From the NCBI RefSeq assembly GCF_964355755.1, contig NC_092671.1, forward strand, positions 27,032,070 through 27,096,069: DNA of 64,000 nt. Direction: 5' to 3'. How positions within the stretch are numbered: position 1 is the stretch's first letter; every line of letters begins with the position of its first letter. The notes below the pieces were generated by a model. It worked only from the letters and a program-made list of their open reading frames with translations. It made no database searches and was not told the DNA's origin. Origin of the DNA: Antedon mediterranea. Lineage: Eukaryota > Echinodermata > Crinoidea > Comatulida > Antedonidae. Made by a program: the position numbers and the translations under genes. Shown here piece after piece: positions 1 through 12,813 of this stretch.

Positions 1-1442
1 ATTTCCAAAAAAAGCTTTCGTACCCAAAACTTTGCATCATTTTATGTTTTTTTTTTTGTTTCGTTCAATTACATAATACTGGTAAATTATATTATTTTTA
101 TTGTGGAATATGTATTTAGAAGTAGTTTAGTGCAGTGGCGGATCCAAATTTTTTGAAATAAGGGTGAGAGTGGGAGCCTAAAAAGTGCTGAACTTGCATT
201 TTATTTATAAAAATTTTCGATTCGTACCGTAATAAAAACAAAATGGATTACTAACCCATCAATACTATTTTCATGGATACATACATATTACCTTCAGAGT
301 AGACCTACAGTATTGTTTTTGAAATTGTTTTAATTGGCATAAAATTGAAAATGTTTTGATAGAAGTTAGCAATGACGATCTTCTATATTGTATTTAACCA
401 TATTTTATATTGTACTGCCATTTTTCTCTTTCAAACAGACTTGAATTGATGATTGTGTTCGAAGACATGTTTCAATCATTGAACATTTTCATATTTATAT
501 GCTAGCTACTGAGTTGATTTGACCTTTGACCCTTCATCTAATCACAATTTAAATATCCCGTCTAATGGGATGTTTATAATTAATTACGTATAACTTAATT
601 ACAAGCGCTCTGACACTTGTTCAAGAATAGTGTGATAACCAGCTGAGGATACTCAGATGTAAAATGATTCACACACGTTCTGTAACAAACTTGAAGACAA
701 ATATCTCATAAAGGCCCATCTACACTAGATGCTTGTTTGACGATAAATATTCATTTTTCCTACATAAAACAAAAAGAAATTCTCAAACAAAAAAGTTTTC
801 AAAAGAAGCTTTCACCATAGAACTATAGGATAACCATCTATGTTGCCTTTGATGAAAATAATATTTATTCAGCAACTAATTTTACAATTTTTATGTCCTG
901 GTAAATACCACCCTTTGCCTTAGTATTTCAAAATCCTGGGTCCACCACCGAAAATAATTTTCAATTTCAGTGATTTTACCCATGTGGCAAATGGGACTTC
1001 TAGAAGTTTCTTGGAATATAAGCGCCCTTCAAATAATTTTCCCTCAAAAACCAGAAAAGTTATTGAACTGGAAATATTAAAGAAAATGGTTTTCTAAAAA
1101 GTTCCCCGCCCCCCCCCCCCCCAAACCCCACTCTCAATTGCATTTCAGCATTAAAAGTTAATATGACGTAATAACCACACTAACACTTTTGTTCACCTAT
1201 CTGGAATACTTACAAGGTTGTAGTCTATTATATTATTTAAATGTAACTTCTTATCTAATTTACATACAAATCGATAGAAATATCTATCAATTTGTATGTT
1301 AATTTTATTATACTTATTGCTATTTGTTATAATCTGAAATCTCTAAATTTACCTAATGGCGTTTCTTATCATTAATAAAATTGAGAGGTAATTAAGTGTC
1401 AAAGTGATTTCCTTTATTTGACATATGACCTCATTGTATTGA
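1..1442. other. AT-rich non-coding stretch
   Basis: No exon or RNA gene was recognised here. A run of 14 C residues lies at 1109-1122. The GGCGGATCC-containing stretch near 134 and the text near 930 and 59260 look like scraps of one dispersed repeat, but I cannot delimit it. An imperfect hairpin (arms around ACATACAAAT and ATTTGTATGT) lies at about 1262-1300. Confidence 0.5.
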
Positions 1443-1662
1443 AAACACCACTGACCTGGATATTAAACATAAACACCACTGACCTGGATATTAAACATAA
1501 ACACCACTGACCTGGATATTAAACATAAACACCACTGACCTGGATATTAAACATAAACATCACTGACCTGGATATTAAACATAAACACCACTGACCTGGA
1601 TATTAAACATAAACACCACTGACCTGGATATTAAACATAAACATCACTGACCAGTGGAAATC
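1443..1662. repeat. 28-bp minisatellite, about 7.5 copies
   Basis: The word CTGACCTGGATATTAAACAT recurs every 28 bases, at 1451, 1479, 1507, 1535, 1563, 1591 and 1619. A diverged last copy starts at 1647. Copies are nearly identical apart from CACCACTG/CATCACTG variants, which points to recent tandem expansion. It lies in the presumed 3' part of the sarcoglycan gene or downstream of it. Confidence 0.95.
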
Positions 1663-1779
1663 AAACATACTGTAAACATGACCCTAGATATAATGCTGCA
1701 TTATTTTTTGTATGCCAAGCTTGTGCAAGTTATGTTCCGAAAAGTGTCCCTTAACAAGGTAATCTACTGTTAAGGCTTT

Positions 1780-1924
1780 GTTCCACTAGGACGCAATGCA
1801 AGGACGTAGACGCAAAGCAAGCGAATTGACCAATGACAAGCAACAGTTTGAATAATCCATCGCTTGTGATTGGTCAAATCCCTTACGTTGCGTTATGTCG
1901 TTGTGTTGCATCGCTAGTGGGAAC
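1780..1924. mobile_element. Short inverted-repeat element (MITE A, copy 1)
   Basis: The 145-bp block begins GTTCCACTAG and ends CTAGTGGGAAC. The arms keep pairing inward: GACGCAATGCAAGG and GCGAATTGACCAAT on the left face ATTGGTCAAAT and TTGCGTTATGTCG on the right. A second copy with the same internal words lies at 49428-49562, so this is a dispersed family and not a chance palindrome. No transposase is encoded. I could not define the target duplication. Confidence 0.75.
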
Positions 1925-4900
1925 CAAACATTAAATAAGGCATTGAACATTGTTATAGATTTGTTAAAGTCATTAAAAGTTAGTAGATTATGTAATTCTT
2001 TATAAATCATTAAAAAAGTGATATTGTGTTCAGAATTTTGTTGGTACATTTCCAAGGGCTATTTTCTACTACGCTCTTATCAACATAATATGGACAGCAT
2101 TCAAGACAGGAAACCATAGAAACTAATAATACCATTCATCCAATTACATAAATATCCTGTCCACAGCCAAGTTATATGCTAAAACAAATTATTTTGACTT
2201 GGAAATTGGACGGTTGGTTAATGAAGTTAATTCGTAAAAGCTAATAGTTCAGACAAACATAGATTCTGAAACCAAACTCTGTGATCACACAAAACAGAAT
2301 AATTTAATTTAATTATTTTTAAAAACCTTTGTGCCAGATTACATTTCTGGTCGGAACCTCCTGGTCTAATTAAGGTCCAATAAAATGTTGGTATTCAATA
2401 CATTTTTTTAATTAAAAGTAAAGTTTCATAGCCCTTGTTACTGTAGTGTAGCCATTATGACTGTATGTTCCAGGGGGCCTAGGTATGACATTTGGGGAAA
2501 ATTCAATGGGTTGCATTAGGTTTTAGGGGGTAGGTAATATTCTTGAGCATAGGCCTATTCAATGAAATGAAATCAATGAGTTATATACAAGAGCAAGATG
2601 TTTTTATTGACTGCTTTCAAACCAAAATCGTTAAAAAAAATGTAGTTACTGCAATACCTGCAGCAGTATAAATTTGACAGACATGAAATTTAACTTTCAT
2701 TGCAAATCAAACTAAAATCATATGTTATATTGCATTACGTGTTCAAGCAGATAGATATAGAAGTCTAAGTGTGGGTGGTTTGGAAAACCGTACATTTAGA
2801 TACCCAGGTTTTTTGGTGGGTGCTGTGTTGAAATTAGCCTGGTGGAAGGCCATAAAAGAACTTTAAATGTGGGTGACAAAATGTGATGGTTATTGTCTCC
2901 ACACAGAACAAATTACATCCACGCTTGTGATGTATAATTTAAATTGATAACTTACATCATTAGGTTAAAAGCATAAAACTATATTGGATAGATAGCCTAA
3001 AGGTAAAGAATAAAAGCGTTCGCATTGAATATAAAGACAATGTACAAAACCGAATGTCTGGCCACCAACCTGATCTGCAACTATTTTAATGAAAATGTTA
3101 GTACTTAACTGTATATTGATTTTATATATTTGTGTAGTCAACTGATCTATTAGTAGTTTCTTAACTACATCATTTCAGTATGTGAAGATTAAGGATGAAC
3201 CGCCCTCAGCTCAACATGGACGATTAAATAACCAATTACAAATTTTATTCGTGTCATGCTCTTCAAATCAAGACTTATGCAATCTGGTTAAAATTGATTG
3301 CAAGTGACCCGACTCCAGAAAACACCAACTTGGTGTGAATCTATTTTAGAGACTCGGTGATAATCATATTCAATCTGTGTAAGGTAAAAAGTAGTGCACA
3401 TACACCCACCTGTTACCAATCTTTAAACGCAACCTAATTGATAATAAAATGGCCTTCAGTTTATTATACAAATCATGAACAAAACGACACATAGAGATCA
3501 TGTCACAAATTGGCAGAACTCACAATTATATTTGTTTTACTTTTTGAATATATTTTTACATATTTTCGACCTTGTAAAGTTTGAGACATAGTTTTCCTGG
3601 TAGAGTTTATGTTATATCAGCTAGTGTAAGTCTAGAAAGTGAATAATACGTGTTAACCTGAACATGTAAATAATTAATTTGCATAGCATGAATAGCAAAT
3701 GATTACTATGTATATCAAATTAATATGTATTTGTTCCTATGTAGTACTATATCAACTAAATTGAGCAACTTTTAAAAATAGTGGGTGAGTAAAGTTTCTA
3801 ATAATAATATTATGTTAAACATAATATTAGAAATATCCATATCATATTATTCCAAATAACCCCTGATTAACAAAAAAGACAAATCGATGACACACCACGA
3901 AAAAAACAGCTTTTTGGTTTTCTGCTACAATAAAAAAACAATTGGAGTAGCCTGTCAGACAGACTTTACATTTCCATGACACACCAAGCAACTACACAAT
4001 ACAACCATTTTTCAAGCATTGCTTTTGTTTTACAGTATACAGTCTATCTAAACTTGTTATGTATGTTTTTACAATTGAAAATAAAGATTGATTACTATTC
4101 TGTGAACCCCTATAATATTTGGTAGGCCTGTAATAAAGTGGTCAGGTTGAAGCGATCAACTGTCCTGGGTAACTACAACCCCCACAAGTTCAAGGACTAT
4201 AGAAGAATTTACAGATGGGGAGGTTTAGAATTGATACAAGATAACAATCGAAACAAACTCTGAGTTAATAGTGTGCACAAGTTTAAATAAAAAGTCCTTG
4301 AAAGAGAGACAAGAATGTGAGTTAAAAAGTAAAATTAATTGGGAGGGGATTGATGACTTGATTCTGTATCAAAATGAACAATAATGTATTCTGCCCTGCC
4401 TCTTAATCATCAAAATTCTAAAGTATGGAGACACACAGGCTGGCCGAGCTTAGAATGTAATTATGAGAGGCAACGATATATTTAATATGACAAGGCCTTT
4501 TAAAAGTTATGTACCCTGCTATGTGGTGGACACAAGCATGGGTTGAAATTTTAACAGAATAATATGGTGAAGGGTAGACCTTATTACATTGAGTTTGAAA
4601 TTATACGGTTGAACAAATTTGCATTCATTAAAGAAAAATGTTTTTATAAGTACTGACGGAAGACATCTAATGTGATAATTAAGATGTAGGGAGAGTAGGG
4701 GACATATCGTGGCACAACAGAGCATTAAAACCTAGTTCAAAAGTTTAAAGGAAAACATTCATTTTCAATGACAAATCTTTTAAAAGGTAATTGTCTATTT
4801 ATTCATTTGACAGTAAAGTTCAGACAACTAAAGACTAAAACTAGTATCCTATTCTCACTACATACATATGTTACAAAAATCAGAGTTTAGAGCCTGAGAA

Positions 4901-4990
4901 GACAATAGCCATAAAATATTAACAGGATAAATGTCTTCCTTCAATGACCATAGTTGAAAATTTAAAACTGGTTCAGTATCGTGCTCATTT
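1925..4990. other. Non-coding; expected sarcoglycan 3' exons not found
   Basis: I searched the minus strand for the later conserved sarcoglycan blocks and found none, so the remaining exons are probably left of the window. The stretch holds AT-rich sequence, a short perfect palindrome (TAATATTATGTT / AACATAATATTA) near 3808-3832, and no convincing gene. Confidence 0.45.
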
Positions 4991-5542
4991 TTAAAGATGT
5001 ATTGTCCCTTTGACTAATTAAAAACAAATTTTTTTTTTAATATTTCGAATAAAAGTGTGTCAATTTGAAGTATCATAATAGTTATTAACTTTCACCAAAA
5101 ATTTGTTGAAAAAAAAATTATTTACTGAAATACGGACGTTTTTTTGTTCAAAAAAATAACTTTGACTTCCAGTCAAAGTTTTCGATCAAAACATATCTCA
5201 TAATGCAACGTGCTTGTTTGGCTACTCTGTATGCATAATCATAAAACTTCGCGATCTGTGTGAAAACAACTTCTCAACCGCGACAAGTTGTAAACCATCC
5301 TAATTAGCATCATGCATAATGCATACTCGTGGTTTGAAATTTTTGTTTACTTTCGCTCGTGACGATTTTCCAGACGAAATGTAATCAAATCAATTTACCT
5401 GTTAATTACGTAAACTTGTTGTTTTTGCCTCAAATTTTCGACTTAAAGTGAATAACTTTAATATTACTTTGATATGGTCAATTTAAATTTAGAATATTTT
5501 TTTTTTTCATTTTTTGTGTTTCAAGGGACAATACATCTTTAA
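4991..5542. mobile_element. Non-autonomous TTAA-type inverted-repeat element
   Basis: The 552-bp block starts TTAAAGATGTATTGTCCC and ends with the exact reverse complement GGGACAATACATCTTTAA. Reading the outer TTAA as the target duplication leaves 14-bp perfect terminal repeats, which fits a piggyBac-type TTAA insertion. The interior is AT-rich with no ORF. Known piggyBac ends usually begin with CC, unlike these, so the superfamily call is tentative. Confidence 0.8.
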
Positions 5543-6204
5543 AAAACCAAGTGCATCTTTTAGGGGGAGGGGAGGTTACTCTAGTGTAAAGAAAGAAACA
5601 TTGTTTTAAGCCCAGAATAGAGCATGAACTGGGGGCTGTTTACTAGCATTTTCTCTGCTTATCTCTAGATTGAAAACGGCACTCCTGATACAGAATTGTT
5701 TTCCCCATTCTTAGATTTGACATGTGTCAGAGGACTACAATTTTTTATTTCAAGATTCAGACTTATAATTGACAACAGAGCACTATAAGCTACAGAACAG
5801 ACTTGTGTTGTGTCATAATTGTGGTATATTCAATTGACCAGCTCTACATAAAATACTTTAGAGTGATAATTAAGGTCACCCACTACTTCCCCACTCCCAG
5901 GCCTGAGTCATACTATACATACAGTTAATAATAAGTGTTAATTATTAAGATAACTATTACAATAAGAAAAAAATAAGAGAAATACTTATATTATGGGAAC
6001 ACCTTTGGGACATAAAGTGTCTTCATTATAGAGGGTTTAGGCTAAATATAAGTAACAAGGGAAGGGTCCATTATTAGGTATATCCCTGAATAGGGGTATC
6101 TAGTTCTAGAAAGATATCTGTGATCTGAGTTTTCTAGACACCCCCTCGAAAATGATAGCTTTTACTGTATTAGAGACTAAATATTAAATTTCAACCATTG
6201 TTAC
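5543..6204 (-). other. Presumed sarcoglycan intron (minus strand)
   Basis: This stretch follows the exon ending at 6205 on the minus strand. It begins with a consensus donor (GTAACA reading minus). I see no next exon, so the intron would run through the left part of the window. Confidence 0.4.
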
Positions 6205-6277
6205 CTGTTGTCTCTTCAACACTGATCAACAATTCCACTCTTGCTGTTTTATACGTAGCTCTGTTTAAAGCTATAAT
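6205..6277 (-). CDS. Alpha/epsilon-sarcoglycan homologue, third recognised exon
   Basis: Read on the minus strand, an acceptor ...TATCTAG precedes ATTATAGC. The exon translates as IIALNRATYKTARVELLIS followed by VEETT and one leftover base before a GTAACA donor. Joined to the previous exon it gives the EIIALNRATYKTAR block, which matches the EITAYNRRTFETAR-type segment that follows the FLYG motif in vertebrate epsilon-sarcoglycan. The phase fits the upstream exon exactly (0 in, 1 out). This segment is part of the extracellular cadherin-like N-terminal domain. Later exons, including the cysteine cluster and transmembrane helix, are not seen in the window, so the gene is partial here. Confidence 0.85.
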
Positions 6278-6923
6278 CTAGATAAAAAAACAAAATAATT
6301 AAATTTAAGCTAGTATAATCAACAATAGTACAGTATTTTAAAGTGTCCTCAATAGATGTGTCTGTTAAATAGGGAGTGTCGCATATATAAATATGAACTA
6401 TCCAGTAAATTTATTAATTCTATGAAAATAAAAAGATATTTAATTTTTGATTGGTGTTATAAAACATTACTTATTAGAAAACAAAAATAAATATACAGTA
6501 GTGTCAAAACACCGCACAAGAGTAACTTAAGGAAAGTGTACATTTTACTGAATTACATTGCTAAATAGACTAATCTTTATTTTCGTTGAGCATAACATGA
6601 TTTTTTTCTACAAAATCTCGGAAATGGTGATCTCCGTGAATATCCACAGGTTTTCCCAATGGAGAGACACACAAGAAAAAAAAGATAGAGGATATGAAAA
6701 TAACAATATGATTGAACACCATGAGAGGATATGATTCATAAAGGTAGGCATATCGCTGTCATCTATTTAAAAAATATGGTGTTTAGAAATTTGGTTTTGT
6801 GATTCAAAGATGCTATAGGCCATATCAGCAATTCGCATTGAATTAAAGCTCAAAACAAGTATCACTAGTCATATTCAAACACAATACTGCCTGCAAACAG
6901 CCAATCAGATACAGTATACCAAT

Positions 6924-7200
6924 TTGAAACTACGTCCCAGCTTACTAAATCAAGCTCTCCTTCGTCCATGTCAAGTATGTCTGAACGTAGTAACACGTTT
7001 ATATGTTTATATTCTAAACACAATTATCATCATCTTTGACTTATATAAGTTTTTATTTTGTTCTGGTGGAACTAGTCTTAAAGCCCCCTGGGCTTATTTA
7101 AGTTTCTCCAGCATAAGTGCATTCTACTTTTTAAAAGATCTAATTTTCTTTTATTACATATTATGATGTACACTTTTGAGATTGAATTGAATTGAATCTT
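6924..7200 (+). other. Possible LINE 3' UTR with short A/T-rich tail
   Basis: An AT-rich stretch (GGTGGAACTAGTCTTAAAGC onward) ends in ATTGAATTGAATTGAAT at about 7183-7199. Short tandem tails of this kind end many CR1/Rex-like LINEs. No reverse transcriptase sequence is left, and the 80-residue open frame across it has no recognisable domain. The call rests on the tail only. Confidence 0.25.
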
Positions 7201-8009
7201 CAAAAAATGAATTTGATACACTGTCTTTCAGTTCCAGTTGGTTTAATCTTATTATAATACTAAATTTTGATTTTTAAATATAGTAGATTACACTTAAAAT
7301 ATCAGGTTACCAAAAGAAATGCTGATTACAGAATTAGTTTTTGATGAATATTCAATATTTATATTTTACCATTGTTAGCTTAGAATTCTTAACACATCTT
7401 ACACACTTGTTTTGCCTCTGGCGCCTGGATGTAAACACAAACATAAGGTTAGACGATAGATAGCTATTGTTTCCTGCTCTGAATGGTCACTTTACCAGAT
7501 AGTAAACATTTTCTCTAAAATACTCATGATTCAGATATAATTGAGTTTTCATTGCCGATGAGTAACCAATTGAAATTTGAATTTTGTTTTTATAGTTTGC
7601 AGACAAATTTCATATTCTGTCAGAATTGCCTACAAGTCATAACGCAAACACTAACAGATAGAAGAACATTGGAATCATTCGATTTTTTTAGTCAATTTCA
7701 GATTTAATTTATGGGAGAGCAAAATTTAACTATTTGTTTATGCATCTTTCTCATACAATGTATTATATGCTGATATAACTTGAAGTTGAACTTGTAGTTC
7801 AAATTTGAATGAAACCTAGATTTTCGAAGAAACAGTTTATGGCATTGGCTTGTCTGTGGAAAATCATATTGATTAATAAATTTACTAGATATTTAGGAGC
7901 AAAACTAAAAAAGATATGTTTAAATAAACAAATATGAACTAAAACTATATACAATCGGTTTTTTTGGCATTAATCAGCAGAAAAAAACACCAGATCTAAC
8001 ACTAAGTAC

Positions 8010-8158
8010 CTCTATGTTGGTGATTCCTACATCACCCAATTGTGGTGTACCATACAAATAGCCATCAAACTGTGTGTCCTCTTGATAATATTTCAGCAAG
8101 CTAGGTAGTCCTGCTTTGCCATCCAGGGCAGGCCGGAATGTGATAGGATTTGAACTTT
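8010..8158 (-). CDS. Alpha/epsilon-sarcoglycan homologue, second recognised exon
   Basis: On the minus strand, a TTCATTCGCAG acceptor opens a 149-base exon closed by a GTACTT donor. It encodes SSNPITFRPALDGKAGLPSL, then LLKYYQEDTQFDGYLYGTPQ, then LGDVGITNIE. The pattern ITFRxxLxGxxxLPxxLxYxQ...DGxLYGxP...DxG...IE is that of alpha- and epsilon-sarcoglycan N-terminal domains (ITFRASLQGFPDLPRWLRY...DGFLYG). Sarcoglycans are single-pass membrane glycoproteins of the dystrophin-glycoprotein complex. The exon starts in phase 1, completing the split Glu codon from the upstream exon, and ends in phase 0. Confidence 0.93.
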
Positions 8159-8824
8159 CTGCGAATGAAGGAAATAGGTCAATTTGATTTAATTATGCAA
8201 AAGGTTAATAAACTTAAGCGATGATTTGTAAAAAATAAACTAGTGACGCAAAGACATGGTACATTTTTCTAGAGGATACATTTAAAAGCCAGCGATTTAC
8301 TTGTTTTCCAGTTAACCTTCAAAAGTAAAAATAAAACTGTTTATAAATAACACAAGATCTTTTCTCATAGATAAGAAATCTCTTGTATTCTTAATCTACA
8401 GATCTTTTAACAGAACATAAATTTGTAGTTTAGAAATTTTAGATTATTTAATTTTGCATTTTAGAAAATATTCATAATTGTTTCCTCTTTAAATTCCATT
8501 CCATACACTATGTTATAGATCGATTGATTGATATTATAGTCAGAAATGAATCTATGAAATGTGTTAAGAGAATTTAAACTTTTAACTTGGAAAATGGTTA
8601 ATTCATATAAAAACATGGATTAGTTGAAATCCTTATCAAGGAATACTCATCAAAAGATTAAATGTGTCAGGATAAAGTTAATCTTTTTAAAAATACACAA
8701 TTCCCTTAGCATTTCCCTGTTGAACTTTCTTTCTAATACAAGTTTGATTATATATTAACAAAATTAGTGTTCCTGCCACTTGATTTCATATCATTTTCGC
8801 GTCATATTTTCTACAATTTTTTCC

Positions 8825-9147
8825 TCCCTACAATTAAAGACTCCCTCCGCCTATAAAGACCGCTGTACTGCAGCCATAGATGATCGCCTATCTTATATTA
8901 GCTGCTTCACTTAAACATTCCCTATAATTAAAGACCAAATACCACAGATCAGGTGGACCCAACTGAAAATTTTCCTTCAAATTGATTTACTTTGACATTA
9001 TCCTCCAGGGAGCAAGATAACCATATAGGGTAATTTAAAGATCCATTTTAGTGCCATTCTGTAGTTGGATGGATTCTAATTACAGACCAAAGCTACCAAA
9101 GACCACTAAAATCTTTTTAGTACAAAAGTGGTCTTTAATTGGAGGGA
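8825..9147. mobile_element. MITE with TCCCTMCAATTAAAGAC ends
   Basis: The left end reads TCCCTACAATTAAAGAC and the right end is GTCTTTAATTGGAGGGA, its reverse complement with one mismatch. Inner pieces repeat the ATTAAAGACC word, and a smaller hairpin (AAAGACCAC / GTGGTCTTT) lies near 9095-9136. A half copy occurs around 31850-31900 (CTCTAATTACAGCAAGTCTT and AATTGAAGGGAGG). No coding capacity. The element sits in the intron between sarcoglycan exons one and two. Confidence 0.65.
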
Positions 9148-12005
9148 GATGACCGATCATCTTTTTGTAAACATTTTGAATTTGCTGTACATTGTGGTTT
9201 GCATATACATTCCCTATAAAAAAATTGTCGGGATCCGGTAAAATCAAGCGGGATTTTCTGGCCAAATGTTTGCATGGGGTAACCTTTGACATTTGATTCA
9301 GGATAGAAGCAGCAAACTAATTGAAGTTTGATATAGAATAGTAGGTTTTTAAAAAATTATAAAATAAATAATGAATGTTTGTTGAACAATAATCATATTT
9401 TCACTTATTGAAAGTCTGTTAACCTAAATTTATTGAAATTAAATAAATTCATCTCTTTCCATCCAAATATATTTTTTTTAATTAATTTTATATTACGTTT
9501 CGTTTTGTGTGTTGTCAACACACTTTATCAAGGTGATGGTCTTGCTGACAACAGCCTTGATGAAGTCACCTGATGTTCTGTGACTTGCATCCTATATTGA
9601 ATTTATTATTTATATACTATTAGGCCTAAGTTACTTACATTGCTACTAAATACTACAGAAAATGTAAACATGTAAAATAGTGTTCTCACATAAAAAATAA
9701 ATGTGAAACTTCATTTACTTCTGATATCAGCAGTGGTTTCTCATCTATCTATTTAATGAGGCAGAACATGCATTTATTCGTTTAACACATACTATTCTAA
9801 AGTAAATATTTAATTAATCAGCATCTTCCATCTTTAATCAATGTCAAAATCAAAGTCATTCAAAGTCAACTCTAAGATTTTGGATGCATGCAACTAAAGA
9901 TGGTGCACAAGTGACCAGCTTGTGATTTTCATAAAAACTAAGGGCCACTTTTTTCTGTAAATTGAAAAAAAACCTTCAAAAAAAGTTTTAGTCATTTGTC
10001 ACAAAGACAACGTTGCAGCTTATTTCTTAGACAACATAAAACCATATTTTATGTAATTGTTTGTGTAATGACATCATTATTATCTATCCAACAATTGTGT
10101 TGCAGCTAAAAATTACTCCACAAAAAAAACAGTTTTTTAAACAAATTTTTTTTCAATGTCAGTAGTCCCATTTCTAATGCCGGAGAAAAAAGAATGATTT
10201 AAAAAATCGTTTAAAAAACATTTTTTCTTGCCAGCAGAAGCACAGACCCTATATGATAGTATTTGATACATACAAAAATGATTTACTTTCTATAGTGGCA
10301 TTACTATGATACATTGCACAGCTGAAATGATGACAATTAAAGTAATAAAATTAACTATGCATTTATTCTTCGGTTCCTGCATCAAAATGCAAACATCCTG
10401 CCTTAAGGTGTTATCTATTTATAAAATATACTTTATCATTAGACAATAGACCAAGGTCTATATGTAAGGGTTAAGTAATGCGTTATCATTCTTATTAAAA
10501 ACAAATTAGTGAGAAAGATCGTGTTGATAGGCTTGAATGTTAAAATAGTGGGTGAACTGCACTGTCTATTACTGACCCTAGGAGCTATGTCCGCAGGGGA
10601 GAAATCCACTGGCCGAATTATTGGTCCAAACAGGTTGAGTTCAAAGAGGGGTTGCAGAAATAAAAAACACCTTAGTCTGTAAAATTTGATTACAAAATAC
10701 AGGTATTTCTACAATATTTATGCAACCCTAGAGAGGGAAAAGCTATACAACCTGCCAGACAATTCAAGAACATTTTCTTTCATGGGTCCGTGAAGATATA
10801 ATGGATGTAGGTGAAAGCTGAATGGAAGCCTACATAAAGGATGTCTCCAGAGGCAGAGAATGAAAACAGGGTGGGCAGAAATATTAGGACCTGTTATCCA
10901 TGGGGAAGAGAAGTAATTAATATATACAAACAACACACAATATATAAAATTTTTCTTGACATAAGTAAACCAGTGGCGTATATTTTCGTGTATTCATTGC
11001 ATATTATAAAAACAGAGTTAGTGTATGGTACTTTTGGGAATCACACAGAGAAAACTTGATCCCATGATCTACTATTAACCAATGAAAAACTGACTGAACA
11101 AGACTGCACACATGGATTGAACAAAGCCCATTCAAATATACATCAAATTACTATTACCTGCTGCACATTTAGCAAACCAAGAGAATCATTCACTCATCAT
11201 AGGAAATGAGATTACTGAATAATATTGTAAACACATAAATCTCAATGAAAGATAAGTTATCAAGAACTAAAAGAACTATCAACTATTCATTTATTTATAT
11301 ATACGATTTAATTTTACTTTCATATCATTATTTATCAATAATTTACAATAGTTGCAAAATAATAATTGAAAGTATAATTGCATCGTATATCGCATTCACA
11401 ACTGCTTTATCTACTAGATAAAAGTACATTTTTATGTCAAATCAAAAAAAATATTACTGTACTTGATAAAATTCTTACATTTTGCAAAGACCAAGCTGGT
11501 TTTAGAAAAATAGCACAGTTGCACATGCAACTGTATACAAGACTTTGGGTTGGATTGGATTGGAGGAGTTTCGAGCTTGGATGTGATTAAAATTTTCTAT
11601 AGTCTCTATCTTTGCAACATACAGTACACATTAAGCCTACATTTTGCCATACAAAATGGCTGTTCTTCTACAGTATCCTGTGTTTTATAAACCACACACC
11701 TTTCTGTTTTAAAATTATTGTTATTAAATACAACTGTTTGCTGGTGTAACATTGAATGATGAGGTTGGATTAGATTAGAGTTTTGAGATCAAATTTGATA
11801 ATTTTGCATAGTATTTCTAATATTACAATCGTTATTTACTGCTTCCGACAAAAAGAATGACTACTACTCTGTAGGAATTGTTTATCTAAGTCTACAGATA
11901 TGAGATGTCTATAGTATTAAAGTGGGGGACCCTGTCCTTGACAAAATTTACTGGATTGTCAAAGGAAATGCATAGCATGTTCAGGATTTTGTAGGCAAAT
12001 AAAAT
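9148..12005 (-). other. Sarcoglycan intron, non-coding
   Basis: Part of the about 5.7-kb intron between the exons at 13876 and 8158. I see no exon or RNA gene. Open frames near 10718-11059 on both strands lie in unstructured AT-rich sequence and show no domain. Confidence 0.5.
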
Positions 12006-12320
12006 TACTTAAAAGTCACAAACCAGTGATTATAATTAATAATATTTAATCTTATGTGCATATATGGAAATCTGTAAAATTATTGTAAAACTATTGATAC
12101 ATATTAAGACTGATTTCACAAATGGTTCTTTTTTTAAAAACTGACACAGACATTTAAAAAGCTAAAAAGAATAAAATGTAATGGGAATGTTTAGTCAATG
12201 AAAATATTACTTAAATTCACAAAACAGTCATTATAATCAATCAGGTTTAATCCTATGTGCATATATGGAAATCTGAAAAACTATTAATAAAAAATACTGA
12301 TTTCACAAATGTTTCTTTTT
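12006..12320. repeat. Tandem duplication of about 200 bp
   Basis: The words TTAATCYTATGTGCATATAT followed by GGAAATCTG, and GACTGATTTCACAAATGGTTC (or close variants) occur in the same order at about 12006-12135 and 12209-12320. The second copy runs straight into the MITE that starts at 12322. Confidence 0.7.
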
Positions 12321-12321
12321 T

Positions 12322-12660
12322 TACTCGGGGTACCCGAGTCTAGGACTTACTCATTTTCTCCTCCTCTTCCTCCTCCATCTGGACACTATTGAGTAAAAAG
12401 TGCGATTTTTAAAGTACTACTCCTCCCTTATTAGTTGTAGTATTGAGCTGGGGTTTGGCATGAATATACTACAGGCACATGTCCTCAAAGCTATAGAGCC
12501 GCATTTTTTATTTTCAAACCGGATGCAGCCATAAGACGTCTTGAAGATGGTACCATATAGCCGTATTTGGTAGGTTATTGATGTGTATGTGACGTCACAT
12601 CCCGTCTTATGACGTCATTACAGCTTCATTTGCTGTACCCCGAGAATAGTATCGCACATT
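12322..12660. mobile_element. MITE B (ACTCGGGGTAC family), copy 1
   Basis: The block begins TACTCGGGGTACCCGAGTCT and ends near CTGTACCCCGAGAATAGTAT, so ACTCGGGGTAC and GTACCCCGAG form short inverted ends. The interior carries a CTCCTC-rich patch, TTTGGCATGAATATACTACA, CAAACCGGATGCAGCCATA and several TGACGTCA-like words. Two further copies occur at 13143 and 21080. No ORF. This copy has a small insertion in its right end compared with the others. Confidence 0.8.
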
Positions 12661-12741
12661 CCTTTTTTGTTTGTTAATTAATTTGTTTAATTAAGAAGCC
12701 ACAATGTGTGACGCACACCACAGCGTTATGTTGTTATATGC

Positions 12742-12813
12742 GGCTTCTTGGCGTAGTGGTTATCACTTCTGTTTAACACGCAGAAGGTCTCCGGTTCGAG
12801 ACCGGGCGAAACC
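12742..12813 (+). tRNA. tRNA-Val(AAC)-like gene, possibly degenerate
   Basis: Aligned by eye to metazoan tRNA-Val, the 72 bases give a D arm (GCGTAGTGGTTATC), an anticodon stem TCTGT/GCAGA closed by a U-G pair, the loop TTAACAC with anticodon AAC, the variable loop AGGTC, and a T arm CCGGTTCGAGACCGG containing a good B box. The acceptor GGCTTCT/CGAAACC has two mismatches (3-70 C-A and 7-66 U-C), so function is doubtful. A T-run follows directly (CCTTTTTTTT), as a pol III terminator would. A second, deleted copy lies 267 bp downstream. Confidence 0.7.

Noticed and set aside
1786-2055. 89-codon minus-strand ORF
   Set aside because: Half of it runs through the hairpin MITE at 1780-1924 and the rest shows no domain.
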